Shown here piece by piece: positions 9,276-19,324 of a DNA stretch of 64,000 nucleotides. Every line of letters begins with the position of its first letter. Within the stretch, counting starts at the first letter, position 1. Origin of the DNA: Thermotoga sp. KOL6 (lineage in GTDB: Bacteria > Thermotogota > Thermotogae > Thermotogales > Thermotogaceae). The stretch spans positions 62,001 to 126,000 of the forward strand of contig NZ_LNDE01000001.1 in assembly GCF_002866025.1 (NCBI RefSeq), given 5' to 3'. A model generated the notes under the pieces. It was given only the letters and a program-made list of their open reading frames with translations, was not told the origin of the DNA and did no database searches. Position numbers and translations under genes: made by a program.

Positions 9276-10018
9276 TTTAGTTTGGACAACTCCTCCTGAG
9301 CCTTCTGTGCCGCCTCTTCGTGGGTTTTAACAAGCCAAGGATGAGGCTCCATTGAAATAACTTTCTGGAACATCTCTTTGGCCCTTTCATAGTCTTTCAT
9401 TTTTAGATAGAGATATCCCATTTCTAGATAGATGTTAGAGTAATTTGGTGTGAGTTGTAGGGCTTTTTCAAAGAACTCCTCTGATTTTTTGTAATTGTAC
9501 AATGGCCAAGGAACATCTCTGTACCTCATACCCATGGCTATATATGCAAAAGTTTTGTAGAGTCTACCTTCTTCTTCCTCTTCGTTTAGAAGTTTAATCG
9601 CCTTTTTTATGTACCCATCGAAATCTCCTAACATAAAAAGACTTTTGATGATCCCCTTGTATTGTGCGAGTCTTCCAATTGCTGCACCTGCTATGTAAGA
9701 AGCTCTCCCATTACTCGGATCGAGTTTCAAAGCTTTTTCCGCTAGTCTTCTCGCAACTTCGTAAATCTCTTCCTTTTCTTCAGGTTTCACACCCCACAGA
9801 CCGTATTCAAGATAAGCATCCGCCAAAATAGTCAAGAGTTTCGCATTTTGATCGTGATCTTCTGTACTTTCTATAGCCTTGATCACGAAAAGTATTTTCT
9901 CGATATCGTGATCACGTCGTGCTTCGTAGAATAAATTGTTCAGCTGATCAACATCCAAAGCAACTACTAAAGAAACAAATAAAATCATTAGCAGAAAGAT
10001 CCCCTTCTTTGTTTTCAT
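9272..10018 (-). CDS. Exported TPR-repeat protein
   Basis: 248 residues with an N-terminal signal peptide (MKTKKGIFLLMILFVSLVVA). Tetratricopeptide helices are visible around residues 95-120 and 175-230 (for example NIYLEMGYLYLKMKDYERAKEMF). TPR proteins are scaffolds for protein contacts; the partner here is unknown. A GGGGG-type Shine-Dalgarno precedes the ATG. It is the first gene of a two-gene unit with the PfkB kinase. Confidence 0.8.
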   Translation of the reverse strand: MKTKKGIFLLMILFVSLVVALDVDQLNNLFYEARRDHDIEKILFVIKAIESTEDHDQNAKLLTILADAYLEYGLWGVKPEEKEEIYEVARRLAEKALKLDPSNGRASYIAGAAIGRLAQYKGIIKSLFMLGDFDGYIKKAIKLLNEEEEEGRLYKTFAYIAMGMRYRDVPWPLYNYKKSEEFFEKALQLTPNYSNIYLEMGYLYLKMKDYERAKEMFQKVISMEPHPWLVKTHEEAAQKAQEELSKLK

Positions 10019-10053
10019 TCGTCACACCCCCATAAATCCGTGTTCATAGTTTA

Positions 10054-10062
10054 ATTCTAGCA
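10054..10062 (-). promoter_or_regulatory. Candidate extended -10 for the TPR-kinase unit
   Basis: Minus-strand TGC-TAGAAT, about 36 nt before the TPR start codon. The -35 region is only T-rich and overlaps the tail of the glutaredoxin terminator. Confidence 0.45.
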
Positions 10063-10083
10063 AATTCGAGAATTATAAAAAAC

Positions 10084-10109
10084 AAAAAGGGGGCATATAC
10101 CCCCTTTTT
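10084..10109 (-). terminator. Intrinsic terminator after the glutaredoxin gene
   Basis: Stem AAAAAGGGGG / CCCCCTTTTT with a 6-nt loop, followed by a T-rich tail on the minus strand. It lies 16 nt past the glutaredoxin stop codon. Confidence 0.85.
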
Positions 10110-10125
10110 TGTTTTTAAAGGCGGT

Positions 10126-10368
10126 TCACGAGATACCTAGAAGTCTGTCAATTTTTGCTTTGTCAAAACCTATAACGATTTTGTTTCCTATCTCGATCAC
10201 GGGAACACCCATCTGTCCTGTCTTTTTCACCATGAGCTCAGCTTCCCTTGGGTTTCTAGAGACGTCAACCTCTTTGAATTTCAAACCCAAGGATCTGAAA
10301 TATTCCTTTGCTTTTCTACAGTAAGGACATGTGGGTGTTGTGTAGATTTTTATTTTCAAGTGTTGCAT
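10126..10368 (-). CDS. Glutaredoxin-like small thiol-disulfide protein
   Basis: 80 residues, a single thioredoxin-fold domain. The redox motif CPYC lies near residue 14, and the cis-proline motif GVPVIEIGNKIVIGF follows, as in NrdH/Grx-like proteins. It probably passes electrons to a cytosolic reductase; the partner is not in the window. GGAGG is 7 nt before the ATG. It is a single-gene unit with its own promoter and terminator. Confidence 0.9.
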   Translation of the reverse strand: MQHLKIKIYTTPTCPYCRKAKEYFRSLGLKFKEVDVSRNPREAELMVKKTGQMGVPVIEIGNKIVIGFDKAKIDRLLGIS

Positions 10369-10408
10369 CCGTTCACCTCCATCTTTTCTACCTTTTTAGT
10401 CTAGATTC

Positions 10409-10437
10409 ATTTTAGCACATCTTTTGCCTATTTTCAA
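10409..10437 (-). promoter_or_regulatory. Promoter of the glutaredoxin gene
   Basis: Minus strand: TTGAAA (10437-10432), 17-nt spacer, TAAAAT (10414-10409) with TGC just before it (extended -10). Confidence 0.75.
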
Positions 10438-10479
10438 CTGTTTCTAAAGCAATCGAAAAGTACTGATAACGAACTTCTA

Positions 10480-10488
10480 TGATAGAAT
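10480..10488 (+). promoter_or_regulatory. Candidate extended -10 for the MFS gene
   Basis: Reads TGA-TAGAAT, 32 nt before the SD-supported ATG at 10521. It covers an upstream in-frame ATG (10479), which is therefore an unlikely start. Confidence 0.45.
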
Positions 10489-10520
10489 CCTCTTGCATGC
10501 CTCACTTCAGGAGGGATTGT

Positions 10521-11627
10521 ATGAAATTACGGCTCATGATCATAGAGTTTCTCGTTTACGGTTCAATGGCTGTTTATTCCCTTTTGAGCCAATTTCTTGC
10601 AAATGAAGGACTCACTAAGTCCCAAATAGGCATATTGATGGCCATCATGCCACTTTCCTCTTTGTACGCAAATCATTTGAACTTCGACATTGCGTCTTCT
10701 ATTGGAAGAACGAACTGGTTGAAGAAAGTCGTTTTGGCCTCTGGAATTCTTTTTTGGGGGTTGTTTCTCTTTGAACGTTTCCCCATGAAATTCATTTTCA
10801 TGGTCACTTTCGCTTTTTTCTTTTCCGCCGTCGCACCGCTTGCAGAGTCCGTTATCGTCGACATAACTCATCAATCGAAAATGAATTATGGAAGGATTAG
10901 ACTCTTCGGAACTTTCGGTTTTTCGTTTTCTGCTCTTTTAATGAGCGTTTTGATCAGGATAGGATTCGTCACCATCTTTGTGGTTTTTTCCTTTTTGATG
11001 ATTCTAACGTTTTCCATTTTGAAAGGAATGAACGAGGTAGAACTCGGCGAAGAAGAAAAGAGTAGGAGTAAGAAACCGTTGCCGATGTTCTTTTGGTTAC
11101 TTTTACCAGTTGTCATCTTTGGAATAGCGGCGAACAATTTCAATTTCGTTTTCTTACCCGTTCTCATGGAGGAAAGAAGTTACGACGTTTCTCTCGCAAG
11201 CGTGGCGTTTTCTTTGATGGCGATTACGGAAACTCCCTTTCTGCTATGGGCTGATATGATAGTGCAAAAACTCGGTGTTCCTTTCATGCTCGCCTCTGGT
11301 GTTTTCGTTATCGGATTGAGAAATCTCTTGGTCACCATGGTACATTCTCCCTCAACACTTTTGTTGATCCAGTTGCTTCAAGGATGGACTTACATAGTGA
11401 TCTACTATTCTATGATGTTCCTAATTCGAAGCTTTGGTCCAGCAAGAATCAGAGCACAGAAATATTTTTGGATTTCCATGGGGATAGGACCGTTTTTAGG
11501 ATCTTCCTTTGGTGGCCTTATCGCAGAGAAATTGGGATTGATGAGCACTTACACTGTTTTTGGCTTAGTTCCAATGATCGTCTCGTTTCTCATATTTCTT
11601 TTCTTCAGGAAGGTTTGGAAGATCTGA
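10521..11627 (+). CDS. MFS transporter (LacY-like type)
   Basis: About 368 residues with 11-12 hydrophobic segments, starting MKLRLMIIEFLVYGSMAVYS. The mid-protein charged loop (residues about 170-190) divides two six-helix bundles, as in the major facilitator superfamily. The N-terminal half resembles the nucleoside/lactose-permease-like branch. The substrate cannot be assigned. AGGAGGG lies 6 nt before the ATG at 10521. Its 3' end overlaps the converging manC gene by 23 nt. Confidence 0.85.
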   Translation: MKLRLMIIEFLVYGSMAVYSLLSQFLANEGLTKSQIGILMAIMPLSSLYANHLNFDIASSIGRTNWLKKVVLASGILFWGLFLFERFPMKFIFMVTFAFFFSAVAPLAESVIVDITHQSKMNYGRIRLFGTFGFSFSALLMSVLIRIGFVTIFVVFSFLMILTFSILKGMNEVELGEEEKSRSKKPLPMFFWLLLPVVIFGIAANNFNFVFLPVLMEERSYDVSLASVAFSLMAITETPFLLWADMIVQKLGVPFMLASGVFVIGLRNLLVTMVHSPSTLLLIQLLQGWTYIVIYYSMMFLIRSFGPARIRAQKYFWISMGIGPFLGSSFGGLIAEKLGLMSTYTVFGLVPMIVSFLIFLFFRKVWKI

Positions 11628-12618
11628 GCTTCTTCGTAACTTCCCGTACTCTCTGGGCAGTTTCTTCTCTGCACACTAGAATACCGTTCGGACTGTCTAT
11701 TACTATAATATCGGAAAGACCAACTACAGCTATTGGTTTGTTGAACGGCTTTACAAATACTCGCTCACTGTCCACAAGTATCACATTTTCTGATTCTTCT
11801 GTGTATCCTTCTATCTCTCTCACAGAAGACCAGTTTCCTACATCAGACCATTCGAAATCAGCCTTTACAACTCTCACTTTTTTCGATCTTTCCATGACGG
11901 CGTAATCCACGCTGATCTCTGGCACTTTTTCGTAAGCCTTTTTCAAAGCTTCAAAATCTCTTGGATCAACATCTTTGAGATGTTCGTAAATGGCAGGTTC
12001 ACAGATTCGAACTTCATCTATGAATTCTCCTCCTTTCCATAGAAACATTCCACTGTTCCACAAATAATTTCCACTTTCGATGAACTTTTTCGCCGTTTCC
12101 AGGTCGGGTTTTTCTTTGAATTGAGCAACGTTGTGAACACCTTCTTCGAGTTGCGAACCAACCTCTATGTAACCGTATCCCGTTTCAGGCCTCGTTGGAA
12201 CTATTCCAAAAGTAAACAATCCTCCGTATCTTTCCAGTGCAGTCACCGCTTTATTAACTGTTTCCCAGAATTTTTCCGTGTTTGGTATCCTGTGATCCGC
12301 GGGCAAAACGAGAACTGGTTCGTTTTCCTCAGCCAGTTTTGTTCCAATGAAACACGCTGGAGCTGTGTTTCTTTTCATAGGCTCTGCGATTATGTTTTCT
12401 TTCGGAAGTTCATAAAGTTCTTCTCCGGTTCTTTCAACGTAGTCTTTATAGGTTACTACGAAGACATCCTTTGGATTCATCTCCTTCAAAACACGTTCGA
12501 AGGTCCATCTGATGAGACTTTTGTCTCCAAAAAGTCTGAGAAACTGTTTTGGCATGTCTGGAGTTGAAAACGGCCAGAATCTTTCTCCGGAGCCCCCTGC
12601 GAGAATCACTACTTTCAT
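11605..12618 (-). CDS. manC: Mannose-1-phosphate guanylyltransferase
   Basis: 337 residues. It makes GDP-mannose from mannose-1-phosphate and GTP. The nucleotidyltransferase signature GGSGERFWP is at the N-terminus; NLWNSGMF-type and EKPDLETA motifs follow. There is no C-terminal phosphomannose isomerase domain, as in the T. maritima enzyme TM1033 (from memory). ATG 12618 sits 8 nt after AGGAGG; an in-frame GTG at 12627 overlaps that site. It is divergent from wecB with 44 nt between starts; together they suggest surface glycan synthesis. Confidence 0.95.
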   Translation of the reverse strand: MKVVILAGGSGERFWPFSTPDMPKQFLRLFGDKSLIRWTFERVLKEMNPKDVFVVTYKDYVERTGEELYELPKENIIAEPMKRNTAPACFIGTKLAEENEPVLVLPADHRIPNTEKFWETVNKAVTALERYGGLFTFGIVPTRPETGYGYIEVGSQLEEGVHNVAQFKEKPDLETAKKFIESGNYLWNSGMFLWKGGEFIDEVRICEPAIYEHLKDVDPRDFEALKKAYEKVPEISVDYAVMERSKKVRVVKADFEWSDVGNWSSVREIEGYTEESENVILVDSERVFVKPFNKPIAVVGLSDIIVIDSPNGILVCREETAQRVREVTKKLRSSKPS

Positions 12619-12640
12619 GCTTTTCACCTCCTCATGTAAA

Positions 12641-12649
12641 ATTTTAACA
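12641..12649 (-). promoter_or_regulatory. Candidate extended -10 for manC inside the divergent spacer
   Basis: Minus strand TGT-TAAAAT. It overlaps a palindrome, TAAAATTTTA (12637-12646), so a -10-like hexamer is present on both strands. The whole manC/wecB spacer is 44 nt and also holds both Shine-Dalgarno sites. Confidence 0.35.
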
Positions 12650-12662
12650 GGAGGTGTTGGAC

Positions 12663-13802
12663 TTGATCAGAGTTTTGAGTGTATTTGGTACAAGACCCGA
12701 AGCGATAAAGATGGCTCCGCTTTTGAAGAAACTAGAGGAAGAACCGAGTATAGAAAGCATTGTTTGCGTTACGGCGCAGCATAGAGAGATGCTCGATCAA
12801 GTGCTAGAAGTTTTTCAGCTAGAACCTGATTTCGATTTGAACATCATGAAAGAACGACAATCACTCGTGGATGTAACAGTGAACGCCCTCAAAGGGCTTT
12901 CACCTTTGCTGATGGAAACGAAACCGGATATCGTTTTGGTACAGGGTGATACCACAACCACTTTTGCGGGAGCCCTTGCCGCTTTCTACCAAAAGATACC
13001 AGTAGGTCATATTGAAGCTGGCTTGAGAACAAATGATAGGTATTCCCCTTTTCCGGAAGAGATCAACAGAAGAATAGTCGGAGTTCTCGCTACCCTTCAT
13101 TTCGCTCCCACAAGAAGAAATAAAGAGAATCTTTTGAAGGAACATGTCATCGGAAAAGTCTATGTTACTGGAAACACGGTGATAGACGCATTGAAGTATA
13201 CTGTGCAGGAACATTACGTGTTCAAGAATGAGGTCTTGAGAGATATAGATTTCTCTGATGGAAGATACATTCTTCTCACTTCTCATAGAAGGGAAAACTT
13301 GGGGAAACCTCTTGAGAACATCTGTAAGGCTGTGAAAAGAATAGTTGAAGAATTTGAGGATGTGAAAGTTATCTATCCGGTTCACATGAATCCTGAGGTG
13401 AGGAGAATCGTGTTTCCAATGTTGGGAAATGTGGAGAAAGTTATCCTGATAGATCCCATAGATGTGATAGATATGCACAATTTAATGGCTCGTTGCTACC
13501 TCGTTATGACTGATTCCGGAGGTTTACAAGAAGAAGCTCCTGCCCTCGGAAAACCGGTGGTGGTTTTGAGGAAAGAAACGGAAAGACCCGAGGCAATAGA
13601 AGCAGGAGTCGCTGTACTTGGAGGTGTTGAGGAAGAGAAGATTTTCGAGGTCACAAAAAGAATTCTCAATGATAAAAGAGTTTATCGTAGCATGGCAAAA
13701 GCTGTGAACCCATTCGGTGATGGTAAAGCCTCAGAACGAATTGTAAAAGCGATACTGCATGAATTCGATCTTTCCGGGCCTCCTGAAGAGTTTATTAACT
13801 GA
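12663..13802 (+). CDS. wecB: UDP-N-acetylglucosamine 2-epimerase (non-hydrolysing)
   Basis: 379 residues. It interconverts UDP-GlcNAc and UDP-ManNAc for surface polysaccharide. Family motifs are clear: FGTRPEAIKMAPL at the start, QGDTTTTFAGALAAF, HIEAGLRTND, SHRRENLG and TDSGGLQEEAP. TTG 12663 lies 8 nt after AGGAGG (12649-12654); the earlier in-frame GTG at 12654 overlaps that site. It ends exactly where converging hisIE ends. Confidence 0.95.
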   Translation: MIRVLSVFGTRPEAIKMAPLLKKLEEEPSIESIVCVTAQHREMLDQVLEVFQLEPDFDLNIMKERQSLVDVTVNALKGLSPLLMETKPDIVLVQGDTTTTFAGALAAFYQKIPVGHIEAGLRTNDRYSPFPEEINRRIVGVLATLHFAPTRRNKENLLKEHVIGKVYVTGNTVIDALKYTVQEHYVFKNEVLRDIDFSDGRYILLTSHRRENLGKPLENICKAVKRIVEEFEDVKVIYPVHMNPEVRRIVFPMLGNVEKVILIDPIDVIDMHNLMARCYLVMTDSGGLQEEAPALGKPVVVLRKETERPEAIEAGVAVLGGVEEEKIFEVTKRILNDKRVYRSMAKAVNPFGDGKASERIVKAILHEFDLSGPPEEFIN

Positions 13803-14393
13803 TCATTTTTTTCTTCTTTCCAGTTCTTTCATGACATCTTGAATGGTAATTCCCGATTCTACCATGAGAACTGTAAGGTGATAGAGCATATCCGCTATTT
13901 CCCAGACTAAATTTTCTTTGTCATTTTGAAGATAGCCCAATATCACTTCAATCGCTTCTTCTCCGAATTTCTTCGCGATCTTTCCCTTTCCTTCTTTAAA
14001 AAGCTTCACTGTATAAGATCCTTCTGGCATCTCTTCCTTTCTTTTTTTCACCAATCTGTACAATTCCAGCCAGAAAATAGAAGTGCTGCTGTCCTCAAAT
14101 TTGTGTTCAACTTTGAAAAAACAAGACCTGTTTCCCGTATGACAAGCCACTTTGTCTTCAGGGAAATCCACTATATACAGGTATGCATCATCATCACAAT
14201 CTCTTCTTATTTCGACTACTTTCATCGTATTTCCGGATGTTTCACCTTTTTTCCAGATTTTTTGTCTTTCTCTGGAAAAAAAGTGAGCGTATCCTGTCTT
14301 CTTAGTCAGCTCCAAAGCTTCCTCATTTGCGTAGGCAAGCATAAGAATTTCACCTGTTGTTCTTTCCTGAACCACGACAGGATAAAGTTCCAT
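13803..14393 (-). CDS. hisIE: Bifunctional phosphoribosyl-AMP cyclohydrolase / phosphoribosyl-ATP pyrophosphatase
   Basis: 196 residues. The HisI half comes first ([30 protein letters not shown] with zinc cysteines). The HisE all-helical half follows ([26 protein letters not shown]). It carries out steps 2 and 3 of histidine synthesis. The ATG 14393 overlaps the hisF TGA (TGATG). It is the last gene of the his operon. Confidence 0.97.
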   Translation of the reverse strand: MELYPVVVQERTTGEILMLAYANEEALELTKKTGYAHFFSRERQKIWKKGETSGNTMKVVEIRRDCDDDAYLYIVDFPEDKVACHTGNRSCFFKVEHKFEDSSTSIFWLELYRLVKKRKEEMPEGSYTVKLFKEGKGKIAKKFGEEAIEVILGYLQNDKENLVWEIADMLYHLTVLMVESGITIQDVMKELERRKK

Positions 14394-15154
14394 CACATTC
14401 CCTCCATCCTCACACTTATCCCGTGATCTTTCAGAAATTTTTTTAGTTTCTTCACATCTATCTCTCGAAAATGAAAAACAGAGGCTGCAAGGGCAGCATC
14501 CGCGCCAGCGTTGAAAGCTTCGAGGAAATGTTTCATTTCTCCTGCTCCGCCGGAAGCAATGATGGGAAGGCCTGTAAGAGATCTTACAAATTCTATCATT
14601 TCCACATCGTATCCCATCTTTGTTCCGTCTCTGTCTATGCTAGTAAGAAGGATTTCACCTGCCCCTCTCTTTTCGATCTCTTGTACCCAATTTTCCAAGA
14701 GAATACCAGTGTTTTTCTTTCCAGAGTAAGTGAATACGACAAATTTTCCATCGATTCTTTTGGCATCTATTGCCACGACCACCGCTTGACTCCCAAAGGT
14801 TCGGGCGATCTTCGTGATGAGTTCGGGTTTTTCAACTGCCGCCGTATTTATGCTCACTTTGTCTGCACCGCGTAGGATCAACTCAGAGGCAGTCTCAAAA
14901 TCGTGTATTCCTCCACCCACTGTAAAGGGAATATCTATTTCTTCCGCTACCTTCTCAACCAATTCGAGCATGGTTCTCCTCTTTTCTACAGAAGCTGTTA
15001 TATCGAGGAAAACAAGCTCATCGATTCCTTCTTCAGAATAAAGCTTTCCGAGTTCCACTGGATCTCCACTATCTCGAAGGTTTTCGAAATTCGTTCCTTT
15101 CACCACCCTACCATCTTTCACATCAAGACAGGCTATTATCCTCTTGGCGAGCAT
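14393..15154 (-). CDS. hisF: Imidazole glycerol phosphate synthase cyclase subunit
   Basis: 253 residues, a TIM barrel. Catalytic Asp11 ([10 protein letters not shown]) and the second acid near residue 130 (VVVAIDAK) are present, as are the phosphate-binding glycines ([15 protein letters not shown]). It uses ammonia from HisH to form IGP and AICAR. The ATG overlaps the end of hisA by 32 nt. The sequence is close to the T. maritima protein but has many substitutions. Confidence 0.98.
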   Translation of the reverse strand: MLAKRIIACLDVKDGRVVKGTNFENLRDSGDPVELGKLYSEEGIDELVFLDITASVEKRRTMLELVEKVAEEIDIPFTVGGGIHDFETASELILRGADKVSINTAAVEKPELITKIARTFGSQAVVVAIDAKRIDGKFVVFTYSGKKNTGILLENWVQEIEKRGAGEILLTSIDRDGTKMGYDVEMIEFVRSLTGLPIIASGGAGEMKHFLEAFNAGADAALAASVFHFREIDVKKLKKFLKDHGISVRMEGM

Positions 15155-15869
15155 ACTTTTTCATCACCTCAACTGTGAGAATTCCTTCCAAAAAAGCTCT
15201 TCCCACGATTACACCCTCCAGCAGTCCGTTTGTTCTTTTGTGAATCTCCAAAGCCTTCTTTAAAGAAGTTTCAGACGATATCCCACCCGCAGCTATCACT
15301 TTCAATCCGGTTTCAACAGCGATTTTTTCTGTTAAAGAAAAATCATGAGTTTGGAGAGTACCGTCCTTTTCCACGTCTGTGTGTATAACCTCATCGAGTC
15401 CCCACTTTTTTAACTCTTCAAGGAGGATAATGGGATCTGTTTCTTTTTCAGACAACCAACCTTTGTACGCTATCTTTCCACTTCTTGTGTCCAGACTGAA
15501 AACAGGGTCTATTCCTATCTCTTTTAGCTCCCTCAAGAAGCTCGGATCTTCTAATACTTTCGAACTCACGATTTGTCTTTTAAATCCCATGTTCAACAAC
15601 GATTTTGCGTATTCTATTGCTCTGATTCCTCCGCCGATCTGGATACAACCAGCGTACGGTGAAAGCTTTTTCAAAACGGTGAAATTCGCACCACTACCGT
15701 CTATCGCTCGAGAGAGATCCACTACGTGAATCAAAACAAATCCTTCTTTCACTAAATGAGATACCATTTCAACTGGATCTTTTTCATAAAAAATGACATC
15801 ACTTTTCCTTCCTTTCATCATTCTTACCACTTTACCCTCATAAAGGTCTACTGCTGGAATAACGAACAT
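15123..15869 (-). CDS. hisA: ProFAR isomerase
   Basis: 248 residues, a TIM barrel paralogous to HisF. Catalytic acids Asp8 ([10 protein letters not shown]) and the one near 127 (FSLDTRSG) are visible. It performs the Amadori isomerisation of ProFAR to PRFAR. The C-terminus (about seven residues, QEDNSLS) runs past where the T. maritima protein ends in my memory, creating the 32-nt overlap with hisF. Its start overlaps hisH by 22 nt. Confidence 0.97.
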   Translation of the reverse strand: MFVIPAVDLYEGKVVRMMKGRKSDVIFYEKDPVEMVSHLVKEGFVLIHVVDLSRAIDGSGANFTVLKKLSPYAGCIQIGGGIRAIEYAKSLLNMGFKRQIVSSKVLEDPSFLRELKEIGIDPVFSLDTRSGKIAYKGWLSEKETDPIILLEELKKWGLDEVIHTDVEKDGTLQTHDFSLTEKIAVETGLKVIAAGGISSETSLKKALEIHKRTNGLLEGVIVGRAFLEGILTVEVMKKYARQEDNSLS

Positions 15870-16453
15870 TCGATCACCCTTTCGAGAAGTTTTCGACCGA
15901 TTTTCGAGCTTTTTTCAGGATGAAATTGGAAACCCAGTATTTTGTTCTTTCTGACAGCAGATGGGAAAATTTCTCCATCGTATTCTGTGGTTCCCAGAAC
16001 GTATTCTTCGCCACAGACAACTCTGTAGGTGTGAACGAAATAGTAATATCCGCTCGGGAACGACCTATCTTTGAATAAAACCTCGTTCCATCCCATATGA
16101 GGGAGTCTTTTGCTACTGAGTTTTACTACACTGCCTTTTATTAGAGAAAGTCCGTCTATTTCAGGTGCTTCTTCGCTTTTTTCAAAGAGGAGTTGCATTC
16201 CAAGACACACACCCACTATGTATTTCCCAGATTCAACATGTTGCCTTATAAAGTTGATCAAATCGCTCTCTTTCAGTCTTTTCATTCCTTCTCTAAAATG
16301 CCCAACGCCCGGGATGAACAAAAGGTCGTAGAAACCTGTCGGTGCCTCCACGAGATCAATGGAGATCCCGTCGTATTTTTCTGAAGCTTTTTTCACACCC
16401 CGATAAAGATTCATGATGTTACCTGGTCCAACTGATATTATTCCTATTTTCAA
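15848..16453 (-). CDS. hisH: Imidazole glycerol phosphate synthase glutaminase subunit
   Basis: 201 residues, a class I glutamine amidotransferase. Nucleophile Cys83 lies in [10 protein letters not shown], and the His/Glu pair in FHPEKS. The oxyanion-strand motif IPGVGHF is also present. It supplies ammonia to HisF. The start overlaps hisB by 4 nt. Confidence 0.97.
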   Translation of the reverse strand: MKIGIISVGPGNIMNLYRGVKKASEKYDGISIDLVEAPTGFYDLLFIPGVGHFREGMKRLKESDLINFIRQHVESGKYIVGVCLGMQLLFEKSEEAPEIDGLSLIKGSVVKLSSKRLPHMGWNEVLFKDRSFPSGYYYFVHTYRVVCGEEYVLGTTEYDGEIFPSAVRKNKILGFQFHPEKSSKIGRKLLERVIECSLFQQ

Positions 16454-17037
16454 TCTATCACACCCTTGGTAGTCCTCGTCTCAGAACTTTCTAAAGCTCG
16501 GGCAATGGCGAGGCCGAAAGATTTCATAGCAGATTCAGAGATGTGATGATCGTTCCTTCCAAAGAACTTGAAGAAATGGACAGTAATACGAGCATGATTC
16601 ACAAAACCTTTCATGAATTCTTCAAAACCCTCAACGGGCATGTCTTCTATTTTCTCCACGGAGAATTCAAAGTTTTTCTGGAAAAAAGGCCTTCCAGAAA
16701 GATCCACGTAACATCCGATCAGCGCTTCGTTCATAGGAATAGTGGCTTCTCCGAATCTTCTTACTTTTGTGTAGTCAAAGAGCTCTCTGAACGCTCTCCC
16801 AAGGGAAATACCAAAATCCTCTATTAAGTGATGAAGAATACCATCTTTGCTCTCACACGTGCTGATTCTCAACCCCAAACCCGAAAAATGGCAAAAGGTG
16901 TTCAGAAGGTGGTCAAAGAAATTCACACCAGTACTCCCATCCAACCTTCCTCGAACAGTGTCGAGCGTTATGGAAATTTCGATTTCGTTGGTATTCCGCT
17001 GAACAATTACACCGTTTTCCACTCTCTCTATCGTCAT
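16450..17037 (-). CDS. hisB: Imidazoleglycerol-phosphate dehydratase
   Basis: 195 residues, the monofunctional dehydratase without a phosphatase domain. The metal-binding histidine motifs [18 protein letters not shown] and [13 protein letters not shown] are present. GGAGGGG lies about 6 nt before the ATG, inside the end of hisC (4-nt overlap). No histidinol-phosphate phosphatase gene is found in the operon, so that step must be encoded elsewhere. Confidence 0.97.
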   Translation of the reverse strand: MTIERVENGVIVQRNTNEIEISITLDTVRGRLDGSTGVNFFDHLLNTFCHFSGLGLRISTCESKDGILHHLIEDFGISLGRAFRELFDYTKVRRFGEATIPMNEALIGCYVDLSGRPFFQKNFEFSVEKIEDMPVEGFEEFMKGFVNHARITVHFFKFFGRNDHHISESAMKSFGLAIARALESSETRTTKGVID

Positions 17038-18041
17038 TTGAACCCCTCCAATTCTCTTAATATGGCATCATTCTCTTCGCGTGTTCCAACTGTGATTCTA
17101 ACACCTTCTTTGAAGACACGAACGGCTATACCTTTGCAGCGAAAAAGATCTACCAGTCTATTTCTTTTCTCCCCTTCCAGGAAGATGAAAACGAAATTTC
17201 CTCGAGAATCTGTGATGGAATATCCCATCTCTTTCAAGACTTTTTTCATTCTCTCCCTTTCTTCCACTATGAATTGGACTCTGTCTTTGAAAATATTCAC
17301 ATGATCCAAAGCAACTTTGGCAAAAGTTTGAGAAACGTAACTCACATTGAAAGGAAGCCTCACTCTGTTGTAAGCGTCTATGAACTTTTCAGATGAAAGC
17401 ACATAGCCAATCCTCTGAGCAGCGAGAGAAAAAGCCTTGGAAAATGTTCTTAATATTGCGATATTATCGTACTCTTTAAGAAGATCTATGTAGCTCCTCC
17501 CGTGAAATTCGTAATACGCTTCATCGAGTGCCACGAAAGCTCCCGTTTGCAAAATCCTCTCAATTTCATCTTTTTCGAAAATATGACCCGTGGGATTGTT
17601 TGGATTGGGAATAAAAACGACGTCACCTTCTCCGACTTCTACTTCCGGCAAGTGAAATCCTTCTTTGAGAGGAACTTCTAAATACTTCATTCCCACCGCT
17701 TTGGCAAAGATCTTGTAACAGCTGTAAGTGGGAGGGAAGAAGACCACTCGATTGAACATCAGCATCATGACATATATGATCTCATCTGCTCCGTTTCCTA
17801 TAGAAACGTTTTTCTTAGTAAGGAAATCTTTCTCCACATAGGAAAGTAGTTTTTCTATGAGTTCCTCGTCTGGTGAGTCATAGTATATCCTCATTTTGTC
17901 GCTGTCTAATTTTCTGAAGACTTCTTTCGTGAGTTCTTTTGGAAAGGAGAAAGGATTTTCATTCAGCGCCAAATAGATTCCGGTCCTTTCTTCTGTAGTG
18001 TAGGGATAAGCACTTTTTGATATCACATCGAGAGGATTCAC
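17034..18041 (-). CDS. hisC: Histidinol-phosphate aminotransferase
   Basis: 335 residues, the same length as T. maritima HisC from memory. It is a PLP fold-type I enzyme: LALNENPF near the N-terminus, [17 protein letters not shown] and the PLP lysine in [13 protein letters not shown]. The frame is open upstream to 18122, but GTG 18041 (product begins with NPLDV) has a Shine-Dalgarno and overlaps the hisD TGA as GTGA. It transfers the amino group from glutamate. Confidence 0.97.
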   Translation of the reverse strand: MNPLDVISKSAYPYTTEERTGIYLALNENPFSFPKELTKEVFRKLDSDKMRIYYDSPDEELIEKLLSYVEKDFLTKKNVSIGNGADEIIYVMMLMFNRVVFFPPTYSCYKIFAKAVGMKYLEVPLKEGFHLPEVEVGEGDVVFIPNPNNPTGHIFEKDEIERILQTGAFVALDEAYYEFHGRSYIDLLKEYDNIAILRTFSKAFSLAAQRIGYVLSSEKFIDAYNRVRLPFNVSYVSQTFAKVALDHVNIFKDRVQFIVEERERMKKVLKEMGYSITDSRGNFVFIFLEGEKRNRLVDLFRCKGIAVRVFKEGVRITVGTREENDAILRELEGFK

Positions 18042-19324
18042 AACATATCCCTCCTCACATCGACTGCCCGCGCGTGAGCCTCGAAACCCTCCCACCTTGC
18101 CATTTTCGAGTATATTCTCCACTTTTCTTCAAAGGCTTCTTTTGAAACGTGCGTAACGAAGATCTTTTTCGTGAAGTCTGATACTCTCAAACCTGAAGAA
18201 AATCTTGCAGATCGGAATGTAGGAAGAACGTGGTTTGGGCCTATACCGTAATCTCCAACAGATTCGCAAGTGTATTTCCCCAGAAAGACGGATCCCGCGT
18301 TTTTTACATAACCGAGGTATTCAAAAGGATTCTCTACGAGTATTTCCAAATGCTCTGGAGCAATGAGGTTGGATATCTGAAAGGCTCTTTTTAAATTCTC
18401 GACAAGAATGACGATACCAAAATTCTGAATAGAGGCTTCTGCTGTTTTCTTTCTTTCCACCGGAAGAGATAAGAGTTGTTTATTTATCACTTCTGGTAGC
18501 TTCTCAAACACTTCCAATGAGGTCGTTATGACCACACTCATAGCACTCTCATCGTGTTCTGCTTGTGAAAGAAAATCTGCCGCCACGAAATCCAAAGGGA
18601 CACTGCCATCGGTGACGATTGCGATCTCACTGGGACCAGCTATCGAGTCTATACCCACATCTCCAAAGACGCGTTTTTTGGCAAGGGTAACAAAGATCCC
18701 ACCCGGTCCCACAATTTTGTCAACAGGTTTCACTGTGTTGGTCCCGTAAGCAAGAGTTGCTATTGCATGAGCGCCTCCCATTTTGTAGATTTCTTTCAAA
18801 CCGAGAATTTCACAAACTTTCAGAATGTATGGAGAAATTTTTCCGTTCTCGTTCGGTGGTGTGGTGACCACAATCCTCTCTACTCCAGCGATCATCGCAG
18901 GGACAGCACACATGAGAAGAGTAGAAAAATATGAAACCTTTCCTCCAGGAACGTATATCCCCACGCTATTCAAGGGTACAACCATTTCTCCCAAAAAACT
19001 TCCATTCGATGTTGTGAAAAAGAAAGAATTTTCCTTCTGCCTCATATGGAATGTTTTTAAATCTTCTACCACTGTTTTCACAGTCTCGATGAACTCTTTT
19101 TCCACTCTTGCTTCTTTTATCTCTTCATCGGTAACTAAGAGATGATCAACTGTTATTGGATACTTTTCAAATTTTCTAAGAAATTCGCTGAGAGCATTGT
19201 CTCCCTCCATCTTCACCTTTTGGACGATTTCTTCAACTTCTTTCTCTATCTCTGAGACGGACTTCATTCTTTTCTCAAGAAGTCTCAAAATATCAGAGTC
19301 ATTGGGATTTTTCACCTTTATCAA
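18038..19324 (-). CDS. hisD: Histidinol dehydrogenase
   Basis: 428 residues. It performs the last two NAD-linked oxidations of histidine synthesis. Visible motifs are [17 protein letters not shown], the zinc-ligand stretch [11 protein letters not shown], and APEHLEI. The TTG start at 19324 follows GGGAGG by about 9 nt and lies within hisG (26-nt overlap). Confidence 0.97.
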   Translation of the reverse strand: MIKVKNPNDSDILRLLEKRMKSVSEIEKEVEEIVQKVKMEGDNALSEFLRKFEKYPITVDHLLVTDEEIKEARVEKEFIETVKTVVEDLKTFHMRQKENSFFFTTSNGSFLGEMVVPLNSVGIYVPGGKVSYFSTLLMCAVPAMIAGVERIVVTTPPNENGKISPYILKVCEILGLKEIYKMGGAHAIATLAYGTNTVKPVDKIVGPGGIFVTLAKKRVFGDVGIDSIAGPSEIAIVTDGSVPLDFVAADFLSQAEHDESAMSVVITTSLEVFEKLPEVINKQLLSLPVERKKTAEASIQNFGIVILVENLKRAFQISNLIAPEHLEILVENPFEYLGYVKNAGSVFLGKYTCESVGDYGIGPNHVLPTFRSARFSSGLRVSDFTKKIFVTHVSKEAFEEKWRIYSKMARWEGFEAHARAVDVRRDML

